A DNA stretch of 64,000 nucleotides from an uncultured Anaerobiospirillum sp. (lineage in GTDB: Bacteria; Pseudomonadota; Gammaproteobacteria; Enterobacterales; Succinivibrionaceae), in NCBI GenBank assembly GCA_944390115.1, contig CALXOW010000002.1, positions 1 to 64,000 on the forward strand, read 5' to 3'. The notes below the pieces were generated by a model. The model worked only from the letters and a program-made list of their open reading frames with translations, made no database searches and was not told the DNA's origin. The first letter of the stretch is position 1, and each line of letters starts with the position of its first letter. Position numbers and translations under genes: made by a program. This document shows, one piece after another, positions 8,233 to 16,780 of the stretch.

Positions 8233-8547
8233 ATGACCGTGCCTAGAACTAAACAAGAAGTTAAGACAGAGCCTGTCAAGAAAACAGCGAAGAGAGTGCG
8301 TAAGCCCAAGCTGTTAGATCCAAGATTGGCTTTGTGGCCAGAGCCACCTTATAACCATGCCCATCAGATCTTGTTAGCTGGTTTTATGGGCACTATGCTG
8401 AGCTATCAACGAGAGGCAGCAAGTTGGGATTAGGTGGCCCAAAACGCTCGGATGCGGCACGATTATCTGCGCTTGTTCACCTCGGACAATGGGTTAGTGC
8501 TCACAGCCTTCTTTTATCTTGAATCCTTGGGGTTGCTGCTAGTGTAA
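8233..8547 (+). pseudogene. Broken 5' part of an unknown gene (in-frame stops)
   Basis: From the ATG at 8233, preceded by GGAGGA, 66 codons run to TAG at 8431-8433. The same frame continues 37 codons to TAA at 8545-8547, then 20 codons to TGA at 8608-8610, and joins without frame change the large frame starting at 8638. The first segment is basic (VKKTAKRVRKPK). The downstream 8638 ATG lacks a ribosome binding site, whereas this one has a good one. The simplest reading is one gene of about 490 codons that has decayed. The alternative is a real 66-residue protein plus an unrelated gene. Confidence 0.45.
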
Positions 8548-8637
8548 TTATTACACGCGCTGCGGTTCATAGCTGCGTCAGCTGCCATCTTGGATTCATC
8601 TTTGATTTGATGTGCCAAGTCGGCTCATTACATTTCT

Positions 8638-9705
8638 ATGATGAAGTTCCTATCGCTCAAGGATATGGTTGTTACAGCCTTAAACGGTTTACGTAATATC
8701 CAATTTGAGTCACGGGCCCTTCAATTCGATTTTGAGCGCGATAATGCGGTTAAAGCTCCAGGAGTCTTTTGTACCTTCCACTTGGTTGAGGCCAAACCCA
8801 TAACCAATCGTCCCACCATAACTGATAGATTTGGCTTGCCTAAGATTCCCCTCACGGTAGAAGAAAGTGCGCTTACGTCTCTGGCGCGCCTACTTGAGTG
8901 TTTGGATTTGCGAGGAGTTGAGCTTACCTGCGATAGCAAGCTGCCAGCAGTGGAGCTGGCTCAGTATGCTGGTGCTAATGGCGCTTGGTTCTTGGTTGGG
9001 TTAGGCTATCAGCAGCGCAAGCTCTTAAGTCAGGTGGAAAAAGTTGCTGTAGGGGCTCAGAGGTTAGATGAGTCAACTGCGGTTGAAGAGCATAAATTAG
9101 TGCGCATTGAGCGTCATTGTGAGACCTTTGCTGTTTCCGCCGATGCGGCGGCGCTTGATTGTGGGGTGAAGCTGTGGCACCAAGTCAAGACTATTGTTAA
9201 GGTCACAACTGCGGTGACTTCAATTCCACAAGTACCCGAGCCACAACCACTCAAGATCAAGCCAGGTCGAGTCGCACAGGTGCCATCCTTGATCGATTTA
9301 GCTCAAGCTGGGATCGTGGAGCGGCGTGAAGAAGTCCAATTCTTTGTGGCTAACAGCACCTTTAGCGCTCAGTCATACCTTGCGCGGATTAAGCAGGTGC
9401 GTCCAACCGATACGATTTGCTTGTCATTGGGCCAGCCTGTTTGTGAGCAACGCAATGTGGTTAAGTGCACTCAAGAAAATCTCTTGTGGATGAAAAAGCT
9501 GACGCGCATGATGGTCGATTCCTTAGAACTGCCGCCGCAATATGCCAAATCCTCGCTGCGTTCGCACCAGAAGCTCATTTGCCAAACGGAATCGTTGTGG
9601 CGCACAATTTTTGGGGTGCCTCAAGCGGAGCTGATGGTATCTGCCCTGACTGACTTCTTGTCAGCTTGGGCGGGGCAGAAGGAGCAGGGACAGAAGGATC
9701 AATAG
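8638..9705 (+). CDS. Hypothetical protein, possibly 3' part of a decayed gene
   Basis: A 355-codon frame of unknown function just before rpsO, where truB often lies in relatives; it is not TruB. I see no signal peptide, membrane segment or known motif. A proline/lysine-rich linker (PQVPEPQPLKIKPGR) near residues 200-215 suggests two domains. The ATG-ATG start has no Shine-Dalgarno sequence, and the frame continues upstream through three stop codons to a well-placed ATG at 8233. The 3' part is long and open, so it may still be expressed or may be recently broken. Confidence 0.5.
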   Translation: MMKFLSLKDMVVTALNGLRNIQFESRALQFDFERDNAVKAPGVFCTFHLVEAKPITNRPTITDRFGLPKIPLTVEESALTSLARLLECLDLRGVELTCDSKLPAVELAQYAGANGAWFLVGLGYQQRKLLSQVEKVAVGAQRLDESTAVEEHKLVRIERHCETFAVSADAAALDCGVKLWHQVKTIVKVTTAVTSIPQVPEPQPLKIKPGRVAQVPSLIDLAQAGIVERREEVQFFVANSTFSAQSYLARIKQVRPTDTICLSLGQPVCEQRNVVKCTQENLLWMKKLTRMMVDSLELPPQYAKSSLRSHQKLICQTESLWRTIFGVPQAELMVSALTDFLSAWAGQKEQGQKDQ

Positions 9706-9717
9706 CACGTTTTTGCC

Positions 9718-9745
9718 TTGCAATTGAGGAACGCTGTGATACAAT
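9718..9745 (+). promoter_or_regulatory. Sigma-70 promoter of rpsO
   Basis: TTGCAA (9718-9723), 16-bp spacer, TACAAT (9740-9745), with TGTGA just before the -10. The start site would fall near 9752, immediately before the pseudoknot. Confidence 0.65.
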
Positions 9746-9756
9746 GCGCGCCGCTA

Positions 9757-9805
9757 CCCTTCCTGAGTTTGTGATCGGAAAGGGCGTATCGTTATCACAA
9801 AGGAG
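9757..9805 (+). promoter_or_regulatory. rpsO leader pseudoknot overlapping the ribosome binding site
   Basis: Stem I: CCCTT and CC (9757-9763) with GG and AAGGG (9777-9784), one A bulged. Stem II: TTTGTGAT (9768-9775) with ATCACAAA (9794-9801). The 5' arm of stem II lies in the loop of stem I, giving an H-type pseudoknot that runs into AGGAG at 9801-9805. In E. coli, S15 represses its own translation through such a structure; the same role is inferred here. Confidence 0.75.
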
Positions 9806-9814
9806 CAATGCACA

Positions 9815-10084
9815 ATGGCATTATCTGTAGAGCAGAAGGCAAAGATCGTTTCTGAGTTTGGTCGTGGCGCTAATGACACTGGTTCGGCCGAGGTTCAAAT
9901 CGCTTTACTGACCTATCGTATCGCTGACCTTCAGCCACACTTCCAGGCTAACAAGAAGGATCACCACTCCCGTCGTGGTCTTCTGCGCATGGTAGCTCAG
10001 CGTCGTCGCTTATTAGACTACTTAAAGGCTAGCGACCACAGCCGCTACTTAGCCATCGTTGAGAAGTTAAAGCTCCGTCGCTAG
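9815..10084 (+). CDS. rpsO: 30S ribosomal protein S15
   Basis: A primary 16S rRNA-binding protein of the small-subunit platform that also represses its own mRNA. The 89-residue product has the usual length and the signature regions [33 protein letters not shown] and [15 protein letters not shown] lies about 10 nt before the ATG, inside the leader pseudoknot. It has its own promoter and terminator. pnp follows as in many gammaproteobacteria but after an unusually long gap of about 850 bp. Confidence 0.98.
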   Translation: MALSVEQKAKIVSEFGRGANDTGSAEVQIALLTYRIADLQPHFQANKKDHHSRRGLLRMVAQRRRLLDYLKASDHSRYLAIVEKLKLRR

Positions 10085-10131
10085 TTCGACCCATAGCTTG
10101 AGGTACTCCTGCCTCATTCCAGGAGAAAAAG

Positions 10132-10153
10132 GGCGACTTAGGTCGCCTTTTTT
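10132..10153 (+). terminator. Intrinsic terminator of rpsO
   Basis: GGCGAC-TTAG-GTCGCC followed by TTTTTT, 48 nt after the stop codon. Confidence 0.9.
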
Positions 10154-10938
10154 ATTGCCCGCGCGCCTTGCTCTCTGCCTCATATCTCTTTGCTGCCACC
10201 CGCGCCTTGTTCCCAGCCGTATCTCTCTTTGCTGCTACACGCCCCTTGCTCACTGCCTCGTATCCGTTTATTGCCGCGCACCCCTGGGCTTGAAGCCTTA
10301 TATCTGCTCGTGCCTTTGGCTGTGCTGCTCTGAGCCTACGCTTCCTTGCAGCTTAGCCTCTGATTGACCAGCTCTTTCTTGCAGATCCTAGGTTTGCTGA
10401 CATGTTGCTTCCAGTCTCTTTGCGTGCAGGCCTTTTGTTTATTGGCTCTTGTTACTTGGCCCCAGTCTTGCCGGGCGTGCCGGGGCGTGAAAATGACGTT
10501 TAGGCAACAATCTTGCGTAAACTAAGATGCCTTTAGCGGCGCTTTCACCTATAATTATGGGTCAACTTGTCACAAGGGTTTTGCTCGAGCGCCTACGCGG
10601 ATGTTGCCGCGTTTTCTGCGCTGAACATGTTTTTCTTTTGTCAAAGTTACCGCTTTTGTTGGTGGAACCTGTCCTCACATGACTGACCCGGTTCGGGCTG
10701 GACTAACCTGGCTTGGGCTGTTTGGTGGGCGATGGGACGCTGTGACCTCACATGGTGAGCCGAATTTTGTGGCACTGACGTCGTCTGATTGAGACCTGTC
10801 CCCTTCGTTGTTTGTTGAGCATCGGGCTGATGTAAGCCTTGTGGGTGAATCAAGGCTAGGGGGTAGGTTCTATGTCGTTTTGGTGTGATTGGACGGCGGG
10901 CCACGCGGAATTAAGCAAGGGATCGGAGAAGATTTTTG
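10154..10938. other. rpsO-pnp intergenic region
   Basis: About 785 bp without a supported gene. It begins with a 39-bp tandem repeat (10168-10323). The rest should contain the pnp promoter and its 5' leader, where E. coli has an RNase III/PNPase autoregulation hairpin, but I cannot single out either. Short frames on both strands lack ribosome binding sites and homology. Confidence 0.5.
10168..10323 (+). repeat. 39-bp degenerate tandem repeat, about 4 units
   Basis: Units at 10168-10206, 10207-10245 and 10246-10284 are each exactly 39 bp, sharing TTGYTC..GCC..TATC..TTTGCTGC and a CGCGCC-like end. A fourth, more diverged unit follows at 10285-10323. Because 39 is a multiple of 3, an open frame runs through it, but it encodes cysteine/leucine-rich repeats of no known type. 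Confidence 0.65.
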
Positions 10939-13071
10939 ATGAATTTACAGCCTATCACCCGCACCTTTAAGTATGGTCGCCATACTGTTACTTTAGAGAC
11001 AGGTGCTATTGGTCGTCAGGCAGACTCAGCTGTGATCGCCTCGATGGATGATACCGTCGTTTTAGCCACAGTAGTCTGCAAGCGTAAAGATGCGGTAGAA
11101 GGCCGCGACTTTTTCCCTCTGACCGTCAACTACCAAGAGCGTGCTTATGCCGCTGGTCGTATCCCGGTTAGCTTCTTCCGCCGTGAAGGTCGCCCAAGCG
11201 AGAGCGAGACTTTAATTGCTCGCCTCATCGACCGCCCACTGCGTCCTTTATTCCCAGATGGCTTTGTCAATGAAGTTCAGGTTGTGGTCACTGTAATGTC
11301 CGCTAACCCTGAGGTTCCAACTGACATTATCTCCATTATCGCCGCTTCGGCTGCTTTAGCTACCTCCGGCCTGCCATGGAATGGCCCATTAGGTGGTGCC
11401 CGCGTCGGCTTTATCAATGGTGAGTACGTCTTAAACCCAATCACCTCGGAAATGGCTAAGTCCGACCTCGATTTAGTGGTCGCTGGTACCAAGCAAGCCG
11501 TAGTGATGGTAGAGTCTGAGGCTAATATCCTGCCTGAGGACGTCATGTTAGGTGCGGTGATGTACGGTCACGAGCAGCAACAGGTCGTCATCGATGAGAT
11601 TGAGGCTTTCAAGGCCCAGGTTAACCGTCCAGTTTGGGATTGGGTCAAGCCACAAGAGGACGAAGAGTTAGTTAAGACCGTCCAAGACTTAGCCCGTGAG
11701 GATGTGGGTGCTGCCTTCTACATCGTTGATAAGCTCGAGCGTCAAGGTCGCTTAGAGTCGATCAAGGAAGAGGTCACCGCTAAGGTTACCGCGATGAAGG
11801 AGGAGTGGGCTGAGCTGGGCGATAAGATCGCCACCATCCTCTTTGAGCTGGAGCGCTCGATCGTCCGTGAGCGTATCTTATCGGGCGAGAAGCGTATCGA
11901 TGGTCGTACCTTGCGTATGATCCGCCCAATCACCGTCGCTACCGGCATTCTGCCACGCGTTCACGGTTCGGCTCTCTTCACTCGTGGTGAGACTCAGGCT
12001 ATCGCCACCTGCACCTTAGGCTCCGAGCGCGATGCTCAGACCATTGAGGATATGACCGGCACCCGCTCCGATCGCTTCATCCTCCACTACAACTTCCCAC
12101 CATACTGCGTGGGCGAGACCGGCTTAATCGGTTCGCCAAAGCGTCGTGAGATTGGTCACGGCCGTTTAGCTAAGCGCGCCTTACGTGCCGTCTTACCAGA
12201 TGCTGATAAGTTCCCATACACTATCCGCGTGGTTTCCGAGATTACTGAGTCGAATGGTTCCTCGTCGATGGCTTCGGTGTGCGGTGGTTCCCTGGCCTTA
12301 TTTGCTGCCGGTGTTCCATGCAAGGCTGCAGTTGCCGGTATCGCAATGGGCTTAGTTAAGGAAGGCGAGCGCGTCGCGATCTTAACCGACATCATGGGCG
12401 ATGAAGACCACTTAGGTGATATGGACTTCAAGGTCGCAGGTACCACCGAGGGCGTGACCGCCTTACAGATGGATATCAAGACCGACGGTATCACCCGTGA
12501 GATTATGCAGCAGGCCTTAACTGATGCTCACGCCGCCCGTATCCACCTGTTAAAGATTATGGGTAGCGCTCTGCCTGAGCCAGAGGCTGAGTTATCGCCA
12601 TTTGCTCCACGCATGATCTTAATCAATGTCCCAGCCGATAAGATTAAGGACATCATCGGTAAGGGTGGCGCTACGATTCGTGCTCTGCAAGCTGACACCA
12701 ATACTCAGATTGACTTAAGCGATGACGGCACCGTCCGCATTGCTGCTTGCTCTGAGGCTGATGGCAAGGCTGCGATTGCCCGCATCCACGAGTTAACCGC
12801 TGAGGTTGAGGTCGGTAAGGACTACAACGGTAAGGTCGTCCGCATCACCGAGTTTGGTGCCTTTGTGAACATCCTGCCAGGCCGTGACGGCTTAGTCCAC
12901 GTTTCGCAGATTGCCGATGAGCGTGTGGACAATGTAGCTGACTACTTACGTGTCGGCGACACTGTCCGCGTCCGTGTCTTAGGCGTAGACGAGACCAACG
13001 GTCGCATCCGCCTCTCGATTCGTGCTTGCCTGCAAGATGCTGAGGGCGAGGCTCCAGCTGACGCTGAGTAA
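10939..13071 (+). CDS. pnp: Polyribonucleotide nucleotidyltransferase (PNPase)
   Basis: A phosphorolytic 3'-5' exoribonuclease and degradosome component acting in mRNA decay. The 710-residue product has two RNase PH domains (about 1-140 and 310-540, with [10 protein letters not shown] and [16 protein letters not shown]), a KH domain near 550-610 ([17 protein letters not shown]) and an S1 domain near 620-690 ([28 protein letters not shown]). Length matches E. coli PNPase. The ATG at 10939 is used rather than the TTG one codon earlier; GGAGAA lies about 9 nt upstream. A 22-bp tandem repeat begins inside the last codons. Confidence 0.98.
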   Translation: MNLQPITRTFKYGRHTVTLETGAIGRQADSAVIASMDDTVVLATVVCKRKDAVEGRDFFPLTVNYQERAYAAGRIPVSFFRREGRPSESETLIARLIDRPLRPLFPDGFVNEVQVVVTVMSANPEVPTDIISIIAASAALATSGLPWNGPLGGARVGFINGEYVLNPITSEMAKSDLDLVVAGTKQAVVMVESEANILPEDVMLGAVMYGHEQQQVVIDEIEAFKAQVNRPVWDWVKPQEDEELVKTVQDLAREDVGAAFYIVDKLERQGRLESIKEEVTAKVTAMKEEWAELGDKIATILFELERSIVRERILSGEKRIDGRTLRMIRPITVATGILPRVHGSALFTRGETQAIATCTLGSERDAQTIEDMTGTRSDRFILHYNFPPYCVGETGLIGSPKRREIGHGRLAKRALRAVLPDADKFPYTIRVVSEITESNGSSSMASVCGGSLALFAAGVPCKAAVAGIAMGLVKEGERVAILTDIMGDEDHLGDMDFKVAGTTEGVTALQMDIKTDGITREIMQQALTDAHAARIHLLKIMGSALPEPEAELSPFAPRMILINVPADKIKDIIGKGGATIRALQADTNTQIDLSDDGTVRIAACSEADGKAAIARIHELTAEVEVGKDYNGKVVRITEFGAFVNILPGRDGLVHVSQIADERVDNVADYLRVGDTVRVRVLGVDETNGRIRLSIRACLQDAEGEAPADAE

Positions 13072-13118
13072 GATTCCAGCTAACGCTGAGTAGAACTCCA
13101 GCTGACGCTGAGTAAGAT
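13053..13118 (+). repeat. 22-bp tandem repeat (3 units) over the pnp stop codon
   Basis: Units at 13053-13074, 13075-13096 and 13097-13118 follow TCCAGCTRACGCTGAGTARR. Unit 1 includes the last pnp codons and the TAA; units 2 and 3 repeat the stop (TAG, TAA) downstream. Confidence 0.85.
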
Positions 13119-13138
13119 TAAACTCAGTTAGCTCAAAG

Positions 13139-13175
13139 AAAGCTCTGGTCTGAGGATCAGGGCTTTTTTTTTTTA
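13139..13175 (+). terminator. Intrinsic terminator of pnp
   Basis: AGCTCTG..CAGGGCT hairpin followed by a run of more than ten T. Confidence 0.85.
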
Positions 13176-13692
13176 TGGCTGCGTGCTGAACATTGGCTCT
13201 GCGCTACAGTGGGGCTTTGTGATCCTTTTTGGAGCGCATTTGATCATATTTGGGCTTTAGTCTTTAATAAGCAACTTTACTTGTTGCAGCTTGATTTTAC
13301 GCCAAAGCTTGCCCTAATGTGCTTTGGCGCTTGATTGCGGGCTCAGAGCCGGTGCGTGGCGTAGGATAGCCTATGGTGCGTACTTATGAGCCTGTGACCA
13401 AAAAATGCTGCAATTAGTTCAAAAATAGTGCAAACTAGGACGACTTAGTATAGGTTTGGCTTATTTTGGGGCGCGGGCGCCGTGCACGCTGAGGTCTATC
13501 CTCACGCGCGCTACACTTGTCACTACGCCTCTGTCTCTGCAAGAGTACTTCTTGCTCTGCCATGAAGAAGTTAGGCCCTGCTAAGTTCCGTGCTGCTTTC
13601 TTCCTTGATGCTCGGCGCAGGCTGAGCAGCGTTCATTTGTTTTGGTGAGCGCGCATGGAGAGGCTTGTTGGTTTTGGTTGGGATCCTTTTTT
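13176..13692. other. Intergenic region before the NSS transporter genes
   Basis: About 500 bp without a supported gene. An A-rich part (about 13390-13435) may hold a promoter. An upstream in-frame ATG at 13642 would extend the first transporter by 17 atypical residues and is not preferred. Confidence 0.45.
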
Positions 13693-15072
13693 ATGGCAAC
13701 CCGTGAACATTTCTCCACCCGCTTGGGCTTCTTATTGATTGCCGCAGGCTGTGCCATTGGCCTGGGTAATGTTTGGCGCTTCCCGTATATCACGGGCCAA
13801 TATGGCGGCGCTATCTTCGTTTTAATTTACATCTTCTTCTTGGTAGCCTTTGGCCTGCCACTTCTGATGATGGAGCTGGCGATCGGCCGTGCCTCGCGTC
13901 GTTCCCTGGCCGGCTCCTTTGAATGCCTGCAATCAAACCCTAATGGTAAGTGGCACTACAACAAGTACTGGATGATTGCTGGTAACTACATCTTAATGTC
14001 GTTCTACAGCGTCATTACCGGCTGGCTTCTGTACTATTGCATCAAGGGCTTTAGTGGCGAGTTTGGTGTTAACACTGATGCCGCTACCTCAGGGGCTGAG
14101 TTCACCGATATGCTGGCCTCGCCTTCTGATATGGTCATCAATATGATGGCAGTGGTCGCAGTGTCCTTTGGTATCTGCGCTTGCGGTCTGCGCAAGGGTG
14201 TCGAGCGTATCACCAAGCCAATGATGATCCTGCTCTTTGCTCTGCTCTTTTTCTTAGCCATTCGTTCGTGCATGCTCCCAGGTGTGTCCGAGGGTCTCGA
14301 GTACTATCTGATGCCAGACTTCTCCAAGATCGAGGGTCGCGTCATCGAGGTGCTGTCGGCGGCTATGGCTCAGGCCTTCTTCACCTTATCGATCGGTATT
14401 GGTGCGATGCAGATCTTCGGCACCTATATGGATTCGCGCCACACCTTGGCCTCTGAGGGCTTATCGATTCTGGCCTTAGACACCACCGTTGCCTTCTTAT
14501 CGGGCCTGGTCATTTTCCCTTCGTGCTTCTCCTATGGCATTGAGCCAGGTCAGGGTCCAAGCTTGATCTTCGTAACCCTGGTCTCGGTCTTTAGCCATAT
14601 GGATAATGGCGCCTTCTGGGGTGGCTTCTTCTTTATGTTCATGCTCTTTGCGGCTATGTCGACCCTGATTGCCGTATTTGAGAACATTATCGCCATCACC
14701 ATGGAGCTCTTTACCACCTCGCGTCGTCGTGCGGTTATGGTCAACTTCGTGATCATCCTGGTGATCTCGTTGCCATGCATCTTAGGCTTCAACTATCTGT
14801 CTGACTTCCACCCATTAGGTGGCAGCTCCTCGGTCTTAGATCTTGAGGACTTCCTCATTTCCTACAACATCCTGCCATTTGGTGCATTGCTGATCTGCAT
14901 CTTCATCACCGCTAAGAGTGGCTGGGGCTGGAATAAGTTCTTAACCGAGTGCAACACCGGCGAGGGCGTCAAGATGCCTTCCTGGGGCTTACAGTACTAT
15001 CGCTTTGTTGTCCCAGTAGTCATCTTCTTACTCATCGCTAACTGCTACTACACCGTCTTCTTTGCAGGCTAA
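13693..15072 (+). CDS. Sodium-dependent amino-acid transporter, NSS family (first of three)
   Basis: An inner-membrane neurotransmitter:sodium symporter homologue (LeuT/Tyt1/MhsT-like) that probably imports an amino acid with Na+. The 459-residue product begins with the hallmark first helix, GFLLIAAGCAIGLGNVWRFPY, where the unwound part binds substrate and Na+, and ends after roughly 11-12 helices. A second conserved region is FSYGIEPGQGPSL. The ATG at 13693 matches the starts of the two paralogues downstream; the ribosome binding site is weak. Substrate is not deducible. A 20-bp repeat of its own 3' end follows. Confidence 0.9.
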   Translation: MATREHFSTRLGFLLIAAGCAIGLGNVWRFPYITGQYGGAIFVLIYIFFLVAFGLPLLMMELAIGRASRRSLAGSFECLQSNPNGKWHYNKYWMIAGNYILMSFYSVITGWLLYYCIKGFSGEFGVNTDAATSGAEFTDMLASPSDMVINMMAVVAVSFGICACGLRKGVERITKPMMILLFALLFFLAIRSCMLPGVSEGLEYYLMPDFSKIEGRVIEVLSAAMAQAFFTLSIGIGAMQIFGTYMDSRHTLASEGLSILALDTTVAFLSGLVIFPSCFSYGIEPGQGPSLIFVTLVSVFSHMDNGAFWGGFFFMFMLFAAMSTLIAVFENIIAITMELFTTSRRRAVMVNFVIILVISLPCILGFNYLSDFHPLGGSSSVLDLEDFLISYNILPFGALLICIFITAKSGWGWNKFLTECNTGEGVKMPSWGLQYYRFVVPVVIFLLIANCYYTVFFAG

Positions 15073-15110
15073 TGGCTTGGCCTATGGGCTAATGGCCTGG
15101 CCTATGGGGT
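15067..15110 (+). repeat. 20-bp tandem repeat at the end of the first NSS gene
   Basis: GGCTAATGGCYTGGCCTATG occurs at 15067-15086 and 15087-15106, with a partial third copy (GGGTAAGGC). The unit starts in the last codon and copies the TAA stop. Confidence 0.75.
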
Positions 15111-15205
15111 AAGGCAGATATCCTTACCTCATGGACTAAGACGGCTGCCCTTGCCTTTTCGGGGCAAGGGCCTTAAATCATTTGTTCCTAAGGACTTTAT
15201 GACTT

Positions 15206-16573
15206 ATGGCGCGCGAACAGTTCTCATCGCGTTTGGGCTTCCTGTTAATTTCCGCTGGCTGTGCTATCGGATTAGGTAATGTCTGGCGCTTCCCTTACGT
15301 TGCCGGCCAATACGGCGGAGCCATTTTCGTTCTCATCTACCTTGCCATGATGTTCGCCATTGGCGTACCGCTCATGACCATGGAGCTGTCCATCGGTCGT
15401 GCCTCGCGCCAGAGCTTAGGCAAGTCTTTTGAGACCTTAAAGCCTGGGAGCAAGTGGTATCTCAACAAGTTCTGGATGATTCCAGGCAATTACGTCTTAA
15501 TGGGCTTCTACTCCTTAGTCACGGGCTGGATGTTTTATTACACCATCCTGGTGGGCTCAGGTAGTGTCGATGTCGGGATTGAGCAGGCACAGGCTGGAGC
15601 GATCTTCAACGACCTGTTGGCCAGCCCTAACACCATGCTTATCTGCATGTTGGTAGTGGTGATCGGCTCCTTTGCTGTCTGTGCCTTTGGTTTAGAGAAT
15701 GGCGTCGAGCGTATCAACAAGCCAATGATGCTGCTCTTATTTGCCTTGCTCATCTTCTTATCGCTGCGCTCGATTTGGTTGCCTGGTTTTGCTGAGGGTG
15801 TGTCCTACTACCTGATGCCAAACTATGAGCAGGTCAAAGAGCATGGCATTTTGAACGTACTTTCGGCGGCCTTAGGTCAGTGCTTCTTTGCCTTAGGCTT
15901 AGGCGTAGGCTCGATCCAGATTTTCGGCTCGTATATGAAGCGTAACAACACGCTCACCAACGAAGCCTTTACCATTACCTTCTTAGATGCCTTAGTCGCG
16001 GTGCTCGCAGGCTTTGTCGTCTTCCCAGCCTGCTTTAGCTATGGCGTTGAGCCAGGCTCAGGCCCAGGCCTAGTCTTTGTCACCTTAGTGACCGTGTTCT
16101 CGAATATGGCCTATGGCAGCATCTGGGGCGGTATCTTCTTCTTATTTATGCTCTTTGCGGCAGTTTCGACCTTGATTGCGGTCTTTGAAAACATCATTGC
16201 GATCTCGATGGAGGTTTTCAATATCTCGCGCTTAAAGTCGGTGCTCTTCAACTTCATCGTCGTGGTCTTACTGTGCTTGCCATGCCTCTACGGCTACAAC
16301 TACCTCTCGGATATCCATCCATTAGGTGGCCAAAGCACGATCTTAGACACCTACGATTTTGTGCTGAGCAATAACATCCTGCCATTGGGCACCACCTGCT
16401 ACGTACTCTTTGTCACCTTAAAGCGTGGCTGGGGCTTTGATAACTACTTACAAGAGACCAATTTTGGTGATGGTGTGAAGGTGCCACGCGGTACCTTCAA
16501 TTACTACCGCATCTTCTTGCCGGTCGTGATCTTGGCCCTGTTCATTCAAGGCTACGTCGGTATCTTTTGTTAA
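15206..16573 (+). CDS. Sodium-dependent amino-acid transporter, NSS family (second of three)
   Basis: A 455-residue paralogue of the 13693 and 16781 genes, colinear throughout: first helix with AIGLGNVWRFPYVAGQYG, FSYGVEPGSGPGL in the middle, and a short C-terminal tail after the last helix (VVILALFIQGYVGIF). It is probably an Na+-coupled amino-acid importer. AAGGA lies about 13 nt before the ATG at 15206, a long spacing. Sequence differences in the central helices suggest a different substrate from its neighbours, but this is inference. Confidence 0.9.
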   Translation: MAREQFSSRLGFLLISAGCAIGLGNVWRFPYVAGQYGGAIFVLIYLAMMFAIGVPLMTMELSIGRASRQSLGKSFETLKPGSKWYLNKFWMIPGNYVLMGFYSLVTGWMFYYTILVGSGSVDVGIEQAQAGAIFNDLLASPNTMLICMLVVVIGSFAVCAFGLENGVERINKPMMLLLFALLIFLSLRSIWLPGFAEGVSYYLMPNYEQVKEHGILNVLSAALGQCFFALGLGVGSIQIFGSYMKRNNTLTNEAFTITFLDALVAVLAGFVVFPACFSYGVEPGSGPGLVFVTLVTVFSNMAYGSIWGGIFFLFMLFAAVSTLIAVFENIIAISMEVFNISRLKSVLFNFIVVVLLCLPCLYGYNYLSDIHPLGGQSTILDTYDFVLSNNILPLGTTCYVLFVTLKRGWGFDNYLQETNFGDGVKVPRGTFNYYRIFLPVVILALFIQGYVGIFC

Positions 16574-16585
16574 CACGCAAGCTGT

Positions 16586-16749
16586 GAGCCCGCTACTGGG
16601 CTTAAATAGAGCCCAGCTAGGGTTCAGATTGAGCCTAAAACTGAGCTCAAATAGAGCCTGACTCAAGGCTCACCCCCGAGCCTAATCCTGGGCTCACATG
16701 CGAGCCTAACCTCGGGCTCAAATAAGAGGCTGACCCCGAGCTTAAATTA
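16586..16749 (+). repeat. 22-24 bp palindromic tandem repeat, 7 units
   Basis: Seven consecutive units begin GAGCC or GAGGC and contain GGGCTC-like partners: 16586, 16609, 16631, 16654, 16678, 16702 and 16726, each 22-24 bp, ending about 16749. Approximate consensus GAGCCTAAYYYYGGGCTCAA. Each unit can fold into a small GAGCC/GGCTC hairpin. It fills most of the gap between the second and third NSS genes. Confidence 0.8.
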
Positions 16750-16780
16750 AGCTGGGGGGCTGGTCCAAAAAGGAGTTTTT

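Noticed and set aside
10098-10367. 89-codon + strand ORF after rpsO
   Set aside because: It runs through the rpsO terminator and the 39-bp repeats, has no ribosome binding site, and encodes Cys/Leu-rich repeats of no known type.
10647-10904. 85-codon minus-strand ORF before pnp
   Set aside because: Lies in the probable pnp promoter/leader region, has low-complexity His/Gln-rich sequence and no convincing start signal.
16586-16749. CRISPR array in the NSS intergenic repeat
   Set aside because: Units are directly adjacent with no unique spacers and no cas genes are present.
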